NCBI GenBank assembly: GCA_934153675.1
Contig: CAKPFG010000011.1
Span: forward strand, 1 to 37,473
Reading direction: 5' to 3'
DNA from: an uncultured Bacilli bacterium
GTDB lineage: Bacteria; Bacillota_I; Bacilli_A; RF39; UBA660
Length of the DNA stretch: 37,473 bases
This document shows positions 25,072 through 33,352 of the stretch, one piece after another. The position numbers were made by a program, and so were the translations under genes. Below the pieces are notes generated by a model that was not told the origin of the DNA, searched no databases, and was given only the letters and a program-made list of their open reading frames with translations. Position 1 is the stretch's first letter, and each line of letters opens with the position of its first letter.

Positions 25072-26385
25072 TTAAAAATAATTTTTTAAAAGAGCATTAA
25101 GTTCAACAGCATATTCCATTGGTAGTTCTTCTCTAAATCTTTCAATAAACCCCATTATAATTAATTCTTTAGCTCTTTCTTCATTAATTCCTCTACTCAT
25201 TAAGTAAAAAAGTTTATCCTTGCTTATTCTAGAAACCGTTGCCTCATGATTTAAATTAGATGAATTATTAAGAACAATATTTTTGGGTATAGTATCACTT
25301 TTTGAATCATCATCTAAAATAATAGTATCACATTTAACTAAAGCACGTGAATTTTCAGCTTGTTTTTCAATTTTAACCCATCCTCTATATGAAGCATCTC
25401 CACCATTTGCAGCAATACTTTTACTAATAATATCGCTTTTAGTATATGGTGCTAAATGAATCATTTTAGCTCCGGCATCTTGCACTTGATTTTTATTTGC
25501 AACAGCTATTGATATACATCTTCCCATTGCATACTTTCCATTTAAAATACAAGATGGATATTTCATGTTAACCTTGGCACCAATATTACCATCTATCCAT
25601 TCCATTACGCCATGTTCTTCTACAATAGCTCGTTTTGTTACTAAATTATATATATTATTGGCCCAATTTTGTATTGTTGTATAACGACACTTAGCGTGTT
25701 TTTTTACATAAATTTCAACCACAGCAGCATGAAGCGAATCAGTTGTATAACTAGGAGCAGTACAACCTTCCATATAATGTAAAGATGAATATTCATCAAC
25801 AATAATAATTGTTCTTTCAAATTGTCCCATATTTTTACTATTTATACGAAAATAACTTTGAAGTGGTCTATCTAAAGTGGTATGTGGTGGTATATATATA
25901 AATGTTCCCCCACTCCAAACAGCTCCATTTAAAGCAGTATACTTGTTTTCATCATATTTAACTAAATTATTAAAATATTGTTTAAATAAAGTTGGATATT
26001 TTTTAAGTGCTGTATCCGTATCACAAAAAATAATATTTTTTTCGTTAGCTTCTTTTATCATGTTATGATATACAACTTCACTTTCATATTGTGCCCCTAC
26101 TCCTGCTAAATATTTTTTCTCAGCTTCAGGTATTCCAAGTTTCGTAAAAGTATTTTTTATATCATCAGGTACATCATCCCAACTATGTTCAACCTTATCA
26201 GACATTTTTTTATAATATGTAATATCTTCAAAATCAATATTCAAATCTGGTCCAAAACTAGGATTAGGTATTTGTTCAAATTTATGATATGACTGAATTC
26301 TGAAATCAGTCATAAAACTAGGTTCCCCTTTTTGTAAAGATATCGATCTTACTACGTCTTCATTAATTCCCTTCAAATTAATCAC
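25072..26385 (-). CDS. sufB: Fe-S cluster assembly scaffold SufB
   Basis: Scaffold subunit of the SUF system. Typical SufB blocks are seen: YYKKMSDKVEHSWDDVP, KYLAGVGAQYESEVVYHNM, ENMGQFERTIII-like NMGQFERT, YMEGCTAPSYTT, RYTTIQNWANNIYNLVTKR and the C-terminal MGFIERFREELPMEYAVELN. 437 aa if read from the GTG at 26385. The TTG at 26376 has AGGTGA at better spacing and is the likelier start, since the -10 TATAAT is only about 12 bases upstream. No sufC, sufD, sufS or sufU is in the flanking 10 kb, unlike the usual sufCDSUB cluster. Confidence 0.94.
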   Translation of the reverse strand: MINLKGINEDVVRSISLQKGEPSFMTDFRIQSYHKFEQIPNPSFGPDLNIDFEDITYYKKMSDKVEHSWDDVPDDIKNTFTKLGIPEAEKKYLAGVGAQYESEVVYHNMIKEANEKNIIFCDTDTALKKYPTLFKQYFNNLVKYDENKYTALNGAVWSGGTFIYIPPHTTLDRPLQSYFRINSKNMGQFERTIIIVDEYSSLHYMEGCTAPSYTTDSLHAAVVEIYVKKHAKCRYTTIQNWANNIYNLVTKRAIVEEHGVMEWIDGNIGAKVNMKYPSCILNGKYAMGRCISIAVANKNQVQDAGAKMIHLAPYTKSDIISKSIAANGGDASYRGWVKIEKQAENSRALVKCDTIILDDDSKSDTIPKNIVLNNSSNLNHEATVSRISKDKLFYLMSRGINEERAKELIIMGFIERFREELPMEYAVELNALLKNYF

Positions 26386-26423
26386 CTAATTAATTATACT
26401 AAAAATTAACAAAAATAAAAAGC

Positions 26424-26876
26424 CTATTTTTTATTTGTTTTGTAAATTAAAGCTTCATATATTAAATCAACTAAATGATTACTGGGTTTCAAATTATACT
26501 TAGCACTTATTTCATCGAAAAAATTCAAACTATAAGTCATATCCAAATAAGGGTAAATCAAATCTTTTTTATTTTCTAAATAAGATAAATAATCTTTCGT
26601 ATAATTATCATCTAAAATTAAAATTTTATAATCTTCTACAAATTCCTTAAATTTTTTTTTCATTGTAACTAAGTCAGTATAATTAAAAAAATCACAATCA
26701 TAATTTATCATATTAGAAATAGTAATATTATTTATAATTTCTGGAAAAACTCTATAATCAAACCTACTTACTAATTTTAATCCATTTAATTTCAATGCCT
26801 GAATTTGACATATAATTCCTTTTTTATAATCAGAATGATTTGGTATTATTTCAACAATAATATATTTATCTAACAT
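26424..26876 (-). CDS. Degenerate DEDD exonuclease-like protein, 150 aa
   Basis: No family match is certain. The order of elements resembles a DnaQ/RNase T exonuclease fold: a first strand YIIVEIIP where exonucleases have DIET, then a strand ALKLNGLKLVSRFDYRVFP (compare 'G.iv.rFs..v.P'), LILDDNYTKDYLSYL in the second motif, and NHLVDLIYEALIY near the HxxxxD motif. The first catalytic Asp is replaced by Val, so catalysis is doubtful. The ATG at 26876 has AGGAG six bases upstream and overlaps the 3' end of the kinase-like gene by 11 bases. Confidence 0.5.
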   Translation of the reverse strand: MLDKYIIVEIIPNHSDYKKGIICQIQALKLNGLKLVSRFDYRVFPEIINNITISNMINYDCDFFNYTDLVTMKKKFKEFVEDYKILILDDNYTKDYLSYLENKKDLIYPYLDMTYSLNFFDEISAKYNLKPSNHLVDLIYEALIYKTNKK

Positions 26877-28002
26877 AAACATCTCCTTTTATTTTTCTAT
26901 ATCGGTTTTCATATTCTTTATATATTTCAAAATTACCACTTTGACACTTTTTTGGATTGTTAAAAAATAAATCAGCATCATATATATAATCACTATCTAA
27001 AATAACAATCTTACCATTTTCTAATCTACCTAAATTACATTTCTTACAATCAGTCCATATAAAACCATAATCTCTTATTTTTTTGTAAACTTCAAATACA
27101 TCATTTTTAGTAATATTAAAATTAGGGGCATATTTAGTAATTTCAATAAATATAGTATCTTTTAAAGCCTCGTTTTTAAAAGTATAACTATATAATGGGG
27201 ACAAAAACAAATCACTATTAGGTATCAAGAAACTTTTACTTTTAGAATTTATTTTTAATACTTCATTACCAATTTTATATGCATTGGAATTTAAACCGCT
27301 ACCTAAATATTCAATATTTGAAAAATTTAAACCTTTACTATTTAATAAATTTACTATAATTTGGGTCAATAACAAAATATATTTTTCTTGATTTATATTA
27401 TTATTTTTAAATTTATTCACATTAGCTATTTCCGTTATTACTAAATTAGGATTATTTTCAATATATTTATCAATAATATCATTACTAATATTATAACTAG
27501 ATAAAATATGTTTTAATTCTAATAATTTATTATTATTAATTAAAAAATAAGTTAAATTATTAATTACATCATTTATATTTTTTTGATTTTTTAAAATAAC
27601 ACTAATAAAAAGATTACAATTAATCTTAATATTATTATAACTTAATAAATAAATTATTTTTTTAATATCTATATTATATTTTTTCAAATATTGTAAATAC
27701 TTTTCATAAAAATAAGTAGAAGAAAAATTATTAAATAATAAAATAAAATTAATATCAAATTCTTCACGATTTAAAAAATATACTTTATCAAGAAAGAAAA
27801 TACTTTTATTAACACCCAATTTAGGAAAAATTATATCACCATTTGAAAAAAAGAGTTTTTTTTCTATCATTAATTTTAATATTTTATCATTACTTAGTAA
27901 TAATACTAATTTATCATAACTAATATATTTTAATATTAACCTTATATTAACAAAAAAATCTTCTAATGTGCTTATTTTTATTTTTTCTTTTTCTTTACCC
28001 AT
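26866..28002 (-). CDS. Divergent protein-kinase-fold protein, 378 aa
   Basis: The first ~220 residues are helical and unrecognised. The C-terminal part reads like a protein-kinase-like fold: a Gly-rich loop IEYLGSGLNSNAYKIGNEVLKI (G234-G236, Lys250 as the ATP lysine), a catalytic loop IWTDCKKCNLGRL (D318, K320, N323) and a metal-binding segment VILDSDYIYD (D336/D338) in place of DFG. Key residues are kept, so it may be an active atypical kinase or phosphotransferase. The ATG at 28002 follows AAGGAG and overlaps the mutM stop by eight bases. Both this and the following gene are coupled to mutM. Confidence 0.65.
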   Translation of the reverse strand: MGKEKEKIKISTLEDFFVNIRLILKYISYDKLVLLLSNDKILKLMIEKKLFFSNGDIIFPKLGVNKSIFFLDKVYFLNREEFDINFILLFNNFSSTYFYEKYLQYLKKYNIDIKKIIYLLSYNNIKINCNLFISVILKNQKNINDVINNLTYFLINNNKLLELKHILSSYNISNDIIDKYIENNPNLVITEIANVNKFKNNNINQEKYILLLTQIIVNLLNSKGLNFSNIEYLGSGLNSNAYKIGNEVLKINSKSKSFLIPNSDLFLSPLYSYTFKNEALKDTIFIEITKYAPNFNITKNDVFEVYKKIRDYGFIWTDCKKCNLGRLENGKIVILDSDYIYDADLFFNNPKKCQSGNFEIYKEYENRYRKIKGDVYVR

Positions 28003-28813
28003 CTTTTCTCCTTTGACAATTACTACAAAAATAAGTCCCTCTGCCATTAACTTTTATTTTTAAAATAACACCACCACAAATAGGACACTTTTCATTTTCA
28101 TGATTATGAACTTTTAAATCATTTTGAAACGTTCCATGAACACCTTTTTCAGATTCATAACTTCTAATAGTAGTACCACCTTTTTTTATAGCTTGTTTTA
28201 ATATTAGTTTAGTATTTATAATTATATTATTCAATTGTTCATCCGATAAAGTACTTCCTTTTTGCAAAGGATTAATCTTACTTAGAAATAATATTTCATC
28301 AGCGTATATATTCCCGATTCCTGTTATAATTGATTGATCAAGTAATAATGTTTTAATAGACGATTTTTTATTTTTATATTTTTGTTTTAAATATTTTGTA
28401 TTAAGATTTAAATCAAACGGTTCTAAACCAAGTTTATTTAACGGTTCTTTTTGATATACAAGATTCTTTTTTATTAAATACATTCTCCCGAATTTTCTTG
28501 TATCGTTATATTTTAAATCAAAACCATTCAAATGAAAAACTATGTGATCATGCTTTGTAATTTTTCCATCAATATAATATTTACCTTCCATTCTTAAATG
28601 ACTCAATAAATAATAATCATCAAGTTCAAACATAAGAAATTTGCCTCTTCTTTTTATATCTAAAATATTTTGATTTTTAATCAATTTTACAAATTCATCT
28701 TTACTGGGTTCTTTTATCAAATTATAAAATACATCTACACCTAATATTTTTCGCCCAACAATCTTTCCTTTTAAAACATTTTTTACAGTTTCTACCTCTG
28801 GCAATTCCGGCAT
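27995..28813 (-). CDS. mutM: Formamidopyrimidine-DNA glycosylase
   Basis: Base-excision repair of 8-oxoguanine with AP lyase activity. The start is fixed by the catalytic N-terminus MPELPEVETV (Pro2, Glu3) at 28813, after GAGGTGAG; a frame starting at 28843 is rejected since the active Pro must follow the initiator Met. DNA-contact motif SHLRMEGKY and helix-two-turn-helix ITGIGNIYADEILF are present, and the C-terminal zinc finger CPICGG with CSNCQ is intact. 272 aa is normal. It is the first gene of mutM/kinase-like/exonuclease-like. Confidence 0.95.
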   Translation of the reverse strand: MPELPEVETVKNVLKGKIVGRKILGVDVFYNLIKEPSKDEFVKLIKNQNILDIKRRGKFLMFELDDYYLLSHLRMEGKYYIDGKITKHDHIVFHLNGFDLKYNDTRKFGRMYLIKKNLVYQKEPLNKLGLEPFDLNLNTKYLKQKYKNKKSSIKTLLLDQSIITGIGNIYADEILFLSKINPLQKGSTLSDEQLNNIIINTKLILKQAIKKGGTTIRSYESEKGVHGTFQNDLKVHNHENEKCPICGGVILKIKVNGRGTYFCSNCQRRKDG

Positions 28814-28857
28814 TTTACTCACCTCAAAAATATAATAACACAAAAAAAGAACTAATT

Positions 28858-30234
28858 CTATTCTTTCGGCATATCAAAATAAAAATTTGTTCCCTTATTA
28901 CTAGTTTGAACACCATATTTAAACCCATGTAATTCTAATATATTTTTTACTATTGATAGTCCCAAACCAGTTCCTAATGTTCCCCTGTGATAACTCTTAT
29001 CAGCCTTATAATACTTATCCCATATATATTTTAAATCCTCTTTTTTTATTCCCTTACCAGTATCTACAACTTCAAGTCTAACGAAATTTTTATGATCTAT
29101 TAAATTAATTTTAACAACCTTATCACTACCAGTATAATTAATAGCATTATTAATTAAATTATAAATAACTTGTTCTAACTTTTTAACATCCGCCTTTACC
29201 AAAAAAACAGCATCACTTTTAAAAATTATATTATACCCATCACGCTCTTTTAAAACATTATATCTTGTTAAAATAGATTTAACAAGTTCATTTAAATTAA
29301 CTCTTCTAACCTCTAATTTCATAGTTTTAGACTGAGCTTTAGACAAATCTAGAATATCTTCTACAAGAAGATTAAGCCTTTCTGTTTCATTAATAATAAC
29401 ACTTAAATTATTATTTCTTTTCTCTTCATTATTAAATGTAATATCCCTTACCATTTCTGCATTAGCTCTAATAAGCGTTAATGGTGTTTTTAAATCATGA
29501 GACACATTAGCTAATAATTCTCTTCTCAAGTTTTCCGTTTTAGAAAGTTCCTTTGATGTATTATTTAATGTATTAGCTAATTCATTTATTTCAATTATAC
29601 TTGATTCATCAAAATTCAAATCATAATTACCTGATGCCATTTTTTTACTTTCCATAGTCATCTTGCTAATAGGTTTAGACACTTTATTGGAAACAAAATA
29701 TGCAACTAAAAATGATATAATAAGAGCAAAAAAAGTGCCATAAATAAATTCTTTTTGAATAACATCTGATATTGAACCCATTATTTTAAGTGGAGTCCCA
29801 ATAAAAATAACATTTCCATCATCTAATTTTTGTCCATATATAAATATTTCATCATTATAAATATAATTATATGCTGTAAAAGTTATATTTTTTTCAAAAC
29901 CATTAATAAACTTATTTTTATTTTTCCTAATCGTTTTACTATCTTGTAAAATACAACTATTATTTGTTCCTGAAGAATATAAAACATTATTATTTTTTAA
30001 AATTTCAATACAAATATTATTTTTATAAGCTAACATGTTTAAAGTATCATAAGCATCACTTGAATTATATACATTAATTATTTCTCTTGAAATATTAATC
30101 ATGTCATTTTTTTTAAAATATTTATAATACCCATTTAAAAAAGTTACCTGAAAAAACCAAAAAATGACTAAAATAAAGAAGGAAAAAACTACCAATATAA
30201 TCCATAAATAAAATTTAAAACTATTCTTCTTCAA
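28858..30234 (-). CDS. Sensor histidine kinase
   Basis: 458-aa membrane kinase. It has TM1 (8-30), an extracytoplasmic sensor loop (about 31-160) with two cysteines (C75, C94), TM2 (about 165-185), HAMP (to about 235), HisKA with phospho-accepting His246 in NVSHDLKTPLTL, and HATPase with NLINNAINYTGS, DTGKGIKKED and GTGLGLSIVKNI. The start is a TTG (30234) overlapping the regulator's last codons by 14 bases; no strong ribosome site is seen, so it depends on translational coupling. The partner is the regulator upstream; the signal is unknown. Confidence 0.95.
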   Translation of the reverse strand: MKKNSFKFYLWIILVVFSFFILVIFWFFQVTFLNGYYKYFKKNDMINISREIINVYNSSDAYDTLNMLAYKNNICIEILKNNNVLYSSGTNNSCILQDSKTIRKNKNKFINGFEKNITFTAYNYIYNDEIFIYGQKLDDGNVIFIGTPLKIMGSISDVIQKEFIYGTFFALIISFLVAYFVSNKVSKPISKMTMESKKMASGNYDLNFDESSIIEINELANTLNNTSKELSKTENLRRELLANVSHDLKTPLTLIRANAEMVRDITFNNEEKRNNNLSVIINETERLNLLVEDILDLSKAQSKTMKLEVRRVNLNELVKSILTRYNVLKERDGYNIIFKSDAVFLVKADVKKLEQVIYNLINNAINYTGSDKVVKINLIDHKNFVRLEVVDTGKGIKKEDLKYIWDKYYKADKSYHRGTLGTGLGLSIVKNILELHGFKYGVQTSNKGTNFYFDMPKE

Positions 30235-30883
30235 ACTTATAACCCATTCCTCTTACTGTAACAATCAAGTCACGATACTTACCTAAATTATTTCTAAGCA
30301 TTTTAATATGTGTATCGATAGTTCTATCATCACCAAAAAAATCATATCCCCATACTTTACTTAGTAGAGTTTCTCTAGATAATGCTATTGACTTATTTTG
30401 TACAAATAACCTAAGTAATTCATATTCTTTTGGTGTTAATTTTATAATTTTACCATCTATTGTAACTTTATGCCCTAAATAATCTATAATTAAGGTTTTA
30501 TAAACATATTTGTCTAAATTATTATTTACTCCTCTATTTGTAATAGCTTTAATACGAGCAATCAATTCTTTTGGACTAAATGGTTTTGTTACATAATCAT
30601 CAACACCAAGTTCAAAACTTAACAATTTATTATATTCTTCACTTCTTGCTGATAACATCAAAACTGGAACTTTACTTGTTTTTCTTATTTCTTTTAACGT
30701 AGTATATCCGTCCATTTTGGGCATCATAATATCAAGAATTATAATATCAATATCATTATTATTTACAAGTTCTATAGCCTGCATACCATTTTCAGCCTCT
30801 AAAACACTATAATTTTCAAATAAACAATATTCTTTAATTACATCCCTTATTCCCTTTTCATCATCAACTATTAATACATTCAT
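30221..30883 (-). CDS. OmpR/PhoB-family response regulator
   Basis: 220 aa. Receiver: DDEKG (7-11), phospho-acceptor Asp51 in ILDIMMPKMDGY, LSAR switch and KPF. The C-terminal winged helix has the family pattern LTPKEYELLRLFVQNKSIALSRETLL and ends DDRTIDTHIKMLRNNLG, GMGYKF. AGAGGTG precedes the ATG. It shares an operon with the histidine kinase. Confidence 0.96.
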   Translation of the reverse strand: MNVLIVDDEKGIRDVIKEYCLFENYSVLEAENGMQAIELVNNNDIDIIILDIMMPKMDGYTTLKEIRKTSKVPVLMLSARSEEYNKLLSFELGVDDYVTKPFSPKELIARIKAITNRGVNNNLDKYVYKTLIIDYLGHKVTIDGKIIKLTPKEYELLRLFVQNKSIALSRETLLSKVWGYDFFGDDRTIDTHIKMLRNNLGKYRDLIVTVRGMGYKFEEE

Positions 30884-30896
30884 AAAACACCTCTAA

Positions 30897-30925
30897 ATCT
30901 ATTATACATGTATATGTGTTATTTA
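30897..30925 (-). promoter_or_regulatory. Regulator promoter with palindromic TATACATGTATA
   Basis: A -10 TATAAT lies at about 30906-30901 (minus strand). A perfect 12-bp palindrome TATACATGTATA (30903-30914) overlaps it. It could be an autoregulation site. The -35 is weak. Confidence 0.4.
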
Positions 30926-30935
30926 AGTGAAATAC

Positions 30936-31928
30936 TTAAAAAAATATTTTAGGCAAAAATATTATAAAACCCACTATAACGGACACTATAGCAACAAACA
31001 ATACAGCAGCTGCCGATGTATCCTTGGCTATTTTTGCTTTGGCACATTTCTTTTCTGTTATTAAATCAACAGTATTTTCAATTGCCGTATTAACATATTC
31101 TAAAGAAATAACAAGACCAAATAAGATAATACAAATACACCATTCCATTAAACTTATTTTTAATAAAAAGCCAAATACTACAACAAACATCATCATAATA
31201 AAGTGAATTTTCACATTTCTCTCTTTTTTTATTCCTGAAAATATACCAGCAATGGCATAATAAAAACTTTTATAAATAGGTTCTTTTTTTACTCCATTTC
31301 CTAATACCATTTTCATAAACTTAGTAAATACTATTAAATATATAACAGAAACAGCAAAACCAGCAATTACATCACTAAAATAATGTACATGTAAATATAT
31401 CCTACTTAATCCTATCATCATAATTAGTATGAAAATCAAAAAAGAAGATATATATTTTAACCATTTATTAATATTAACATGAAACAATATATATATAAAA
31501 AGCCCATAAAAAGCCATTGAAACCATTGCATGGCCTGATGGAAAACTATATCCATATTCATCAATCAGCATAAATTCTGGTCGTGGACGAGAATAAATAT
31601 TTTTTAAAATTATATTTAATATAATAATTACAAAAAGATTACAAACAACAAAAGGACAATACTTATAATTCTTTTTTATAAAACAAATTATAACAAAAAC
31701 AAAACATATAAAGCTAATAAAAGGTATACTAATTAAATTTGTTATAAATTTAAAGAAGTTGATAAAATTATTGCTAGTTAATTTATGAACAATATTATAT
31801 ATATAACTATCAATGCCCAAATAAGGATTATCTTTTATTCTTATTGCTATCCAAACAAAAATAATAGACATAACCAATAATAATATCCACTTATAATTTC
31901 TAATAATCAATTTTTTAAAATCTTGCAT
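30936..31928 (-). CDS. Fused PAP2 phosphatase - DgkA-type lipid kinase
   Basis: 330 aa, two membrane enzymes in one chain. The N-terminal part (1-205) is a PAP2 phosphatase with KNIYSRPRP (109-117), FPSGHAM (H133) and SRIYLHVHYFSD (H182). The C-terminal part (about 218-330) is a DgkA-family domain: SFYYAIAGIFSGIKKERN and the signature EYVNTAIENTVD (E277, N280, E284, D288) with AKDTSAAAVL. In Gram-positives DgkA is undecaprenol kinase and PAP2 enzymes dephosphorylate undecaprenyl-PP or other lipid phosphates, so the fusion could supply undecaprenyl-P from two routes. Substrate is inference. Confidence 0.93.
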   Translation of the reverse strand: MQDFKKLIIRNYKWILLLVMSIIFVWIAIRIKDNPYLGIDSYIYNIVHKLTSNNFINFFKFITNLISIPFISFICFVFVIICFIKKNYKYCPFVVCNLFVIIILNIILKNIYSRPRPEFMLIDEYGYSFPSGHAMVSMAFYGLFIYILFHVNINKWLKYISSFLIFILIMMIGLSRIYLHVHYFSDVIAGFAVSVIYLIVFTKFMKMVLGNGVKKEPIYKSFYYAIAGIFSGIKKERNVKIHFIMMMFVVVFGFLLKISLMEWCICIILFGLVISLEYVNTAIENTVDLITEKKCAKAKIAKDTSAAAVLFVAIVSVIVGFIIFLPKIFF

Positions 31929-31954
31929 AACACCACCAACATTATTTTAAAATA

Positions 31955-31986
31955 TTTTAAAAAAATATACAAGTTATAACCTGTAT
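31955..31986 (-). terminator. Intrinsic terminator of the phosphohexomutase gene
   Basis: A near-palindrome, ATACAGGTTATAACTTGTAT on the minus strand (31986-31967), followed by a T-rich tract. It begins at the last base of the gene's stop codon. Confidence 0.7.
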
Positions 31987-33341
31987 TATTCTTTTACTAT
32001 TTCATTTAGTTTATCTAAAAATTCCTTTTTGATTGCTTTAAGTCTTAAAACGTCTTTTGCCTCAAACCTAATTGTAAGAATCGGAGTAGTATTACTTGCT
32101 CTTACCAAAGCAAAACCATCATCAAATTCCACTCTTATACCATCTATATCATTATAATTATAATTTTTACTATCAACATAAGCTTTTACTTTAGATATAA
32201 TTTCATCCTTTTTATTTATATCTATTTTATACTCCACATACTCATTTTCATAATGATTTAATTTAGCAATCATGTCATTTAGTTTTAAATTGCTATTAGA
32301 AAGTAACTCAATTAATCTTAATCCCGAATATATTCCATCATCAAAACCTGGCCATTTATCCCTAAAAAACAAATGTCCTGAATACTCTCCACCGAATATA
32401 TAATTTCCTTCTTGCATTTCCATATTAGTATAAGAAGCTCCTGTTTTATACATGCAAGGTTTAATATTATTTTTTTCACATTCATCTATTAACATTTTAG
32501 AACACTTTACATCAAACAACAATTTATCTATCTCGTTTTTCATATAATTACTCATAATAGCTAAATAATAATCTGCCGTATAAAAATTACCCAAATTATC
32601 AACAAATCCTACTCTATCACCATCACCATCAAAAGCTATACCTAAATCAAAACCTAATTCGACTACCCTTTTTTTCAAATCTTCCATATTTTCTTCTTTT
32701 GATGGATCAGGATGATGATTTTTAAAATTACCATCACTTTCACTATATAAATAATCACATTCTATATCAAAAGAAGAAAATATTTTCTTCACTATTATAG
32801 ATGTAGTCCCATTACCACAATCTATAACAACCTTAATTTTTTTATTTATACTAATAGAATCCTTGATTAATTGCTTGTATTCATCAGTTATATCATAAAA
32901 AGATAAATTGCCACTACCTGATAAAAATTCTTCCTTTTTTATATAATCTCTTAAAGCTCTAATTTTATCTCCATAAGCATTTCCAATTTTATCAAATGAT
33001 ATTTTAAAACCGTTATATTCTTTTGGATTATGACTTGCAGTTACCATAATTCCAGTTACAATATCTAATTTATATTTAGCACAATAAAACATAGGAGTTG
33101 TTACTAAGCCCAAATTAATAACATCCACTCCTGATTTTAATAATCCAGCAATTAGCTTACTAGTCAAATATTTACTAGATAAGCGATTATCATAACCAAC
33201 TATAACCTTAGAAAACCCTTTTAATTGAATATATGAACCATATCCAAGGCCAAATTTGTATGCAACATCACTAGTAAGTTCATCTCCAACTATTCCTCTT
33301 AAATCATACTCCTTAAATAAACTATCCTTAATATTAACCAT
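31986..33341 (-). CDS. Phosphomannomutase/phosphoglucomutase
   Basis: Alpha-D-phosphohexomutase that interconverts sugar 1- and 6-phosphates for cell-envelope precursors. It has Ser103 in TASHNPKEYNGFK (phosphoserine), the metal loop DGDGDR (D238, D240, D242), the sugar loop GGEYSGHLFF and the phosphate-binding loop VRASNTTPILTIRFEA. The length of 451 aa and the GGEYSGH motif fit the ManB/AlgC type (PMM/PGM). The ATG follows GGTGG, 11 bases after a coiled-coil gene with which it is co-transcribed. Confidence 0.93.
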   Translation of the reverse strand: MVNIKDSLFKEYDLRGIVGDELTSDVAYKFGLGYGSYIQLKGFSKVIVGYDNRLSSKYLTSKLIAGLLKSGVDVINLGLVTTPMFYCAKYKLDIVTGIMVTASHNPKEYNGFKISFDKIGNAYGDKIRALRDYIKKEEFLSGSGNLSFYDITDEYKQLIKDSISINKKIKVVIDCGNGTTSIIVKKIFSSFDIECDYLYSESDGNFKNHHPDPSKEENMEDLKKRVVELGFDLGIAFDGDGDRVGFVDNLGNFYTADYYLAIMSNYMKNEIDKLLFDVKCSKMLIDECEKNNIKPCMYKTGASYTNMEMQEGNYIFGGEYSGHLFFRDKWPGFDDGIYSGLRLIELLSNSNLKLNDMIAKLNHYENEYVEYKIDINKKDEIISKVKAYVDSKNYNYNDIDGIRVEFDDGFALVRASNTTPILTIRFEAKDVLRLKAIKKEFLDKLNEIVKE

Positions 33342-33352
33342 AAATCCACCTT

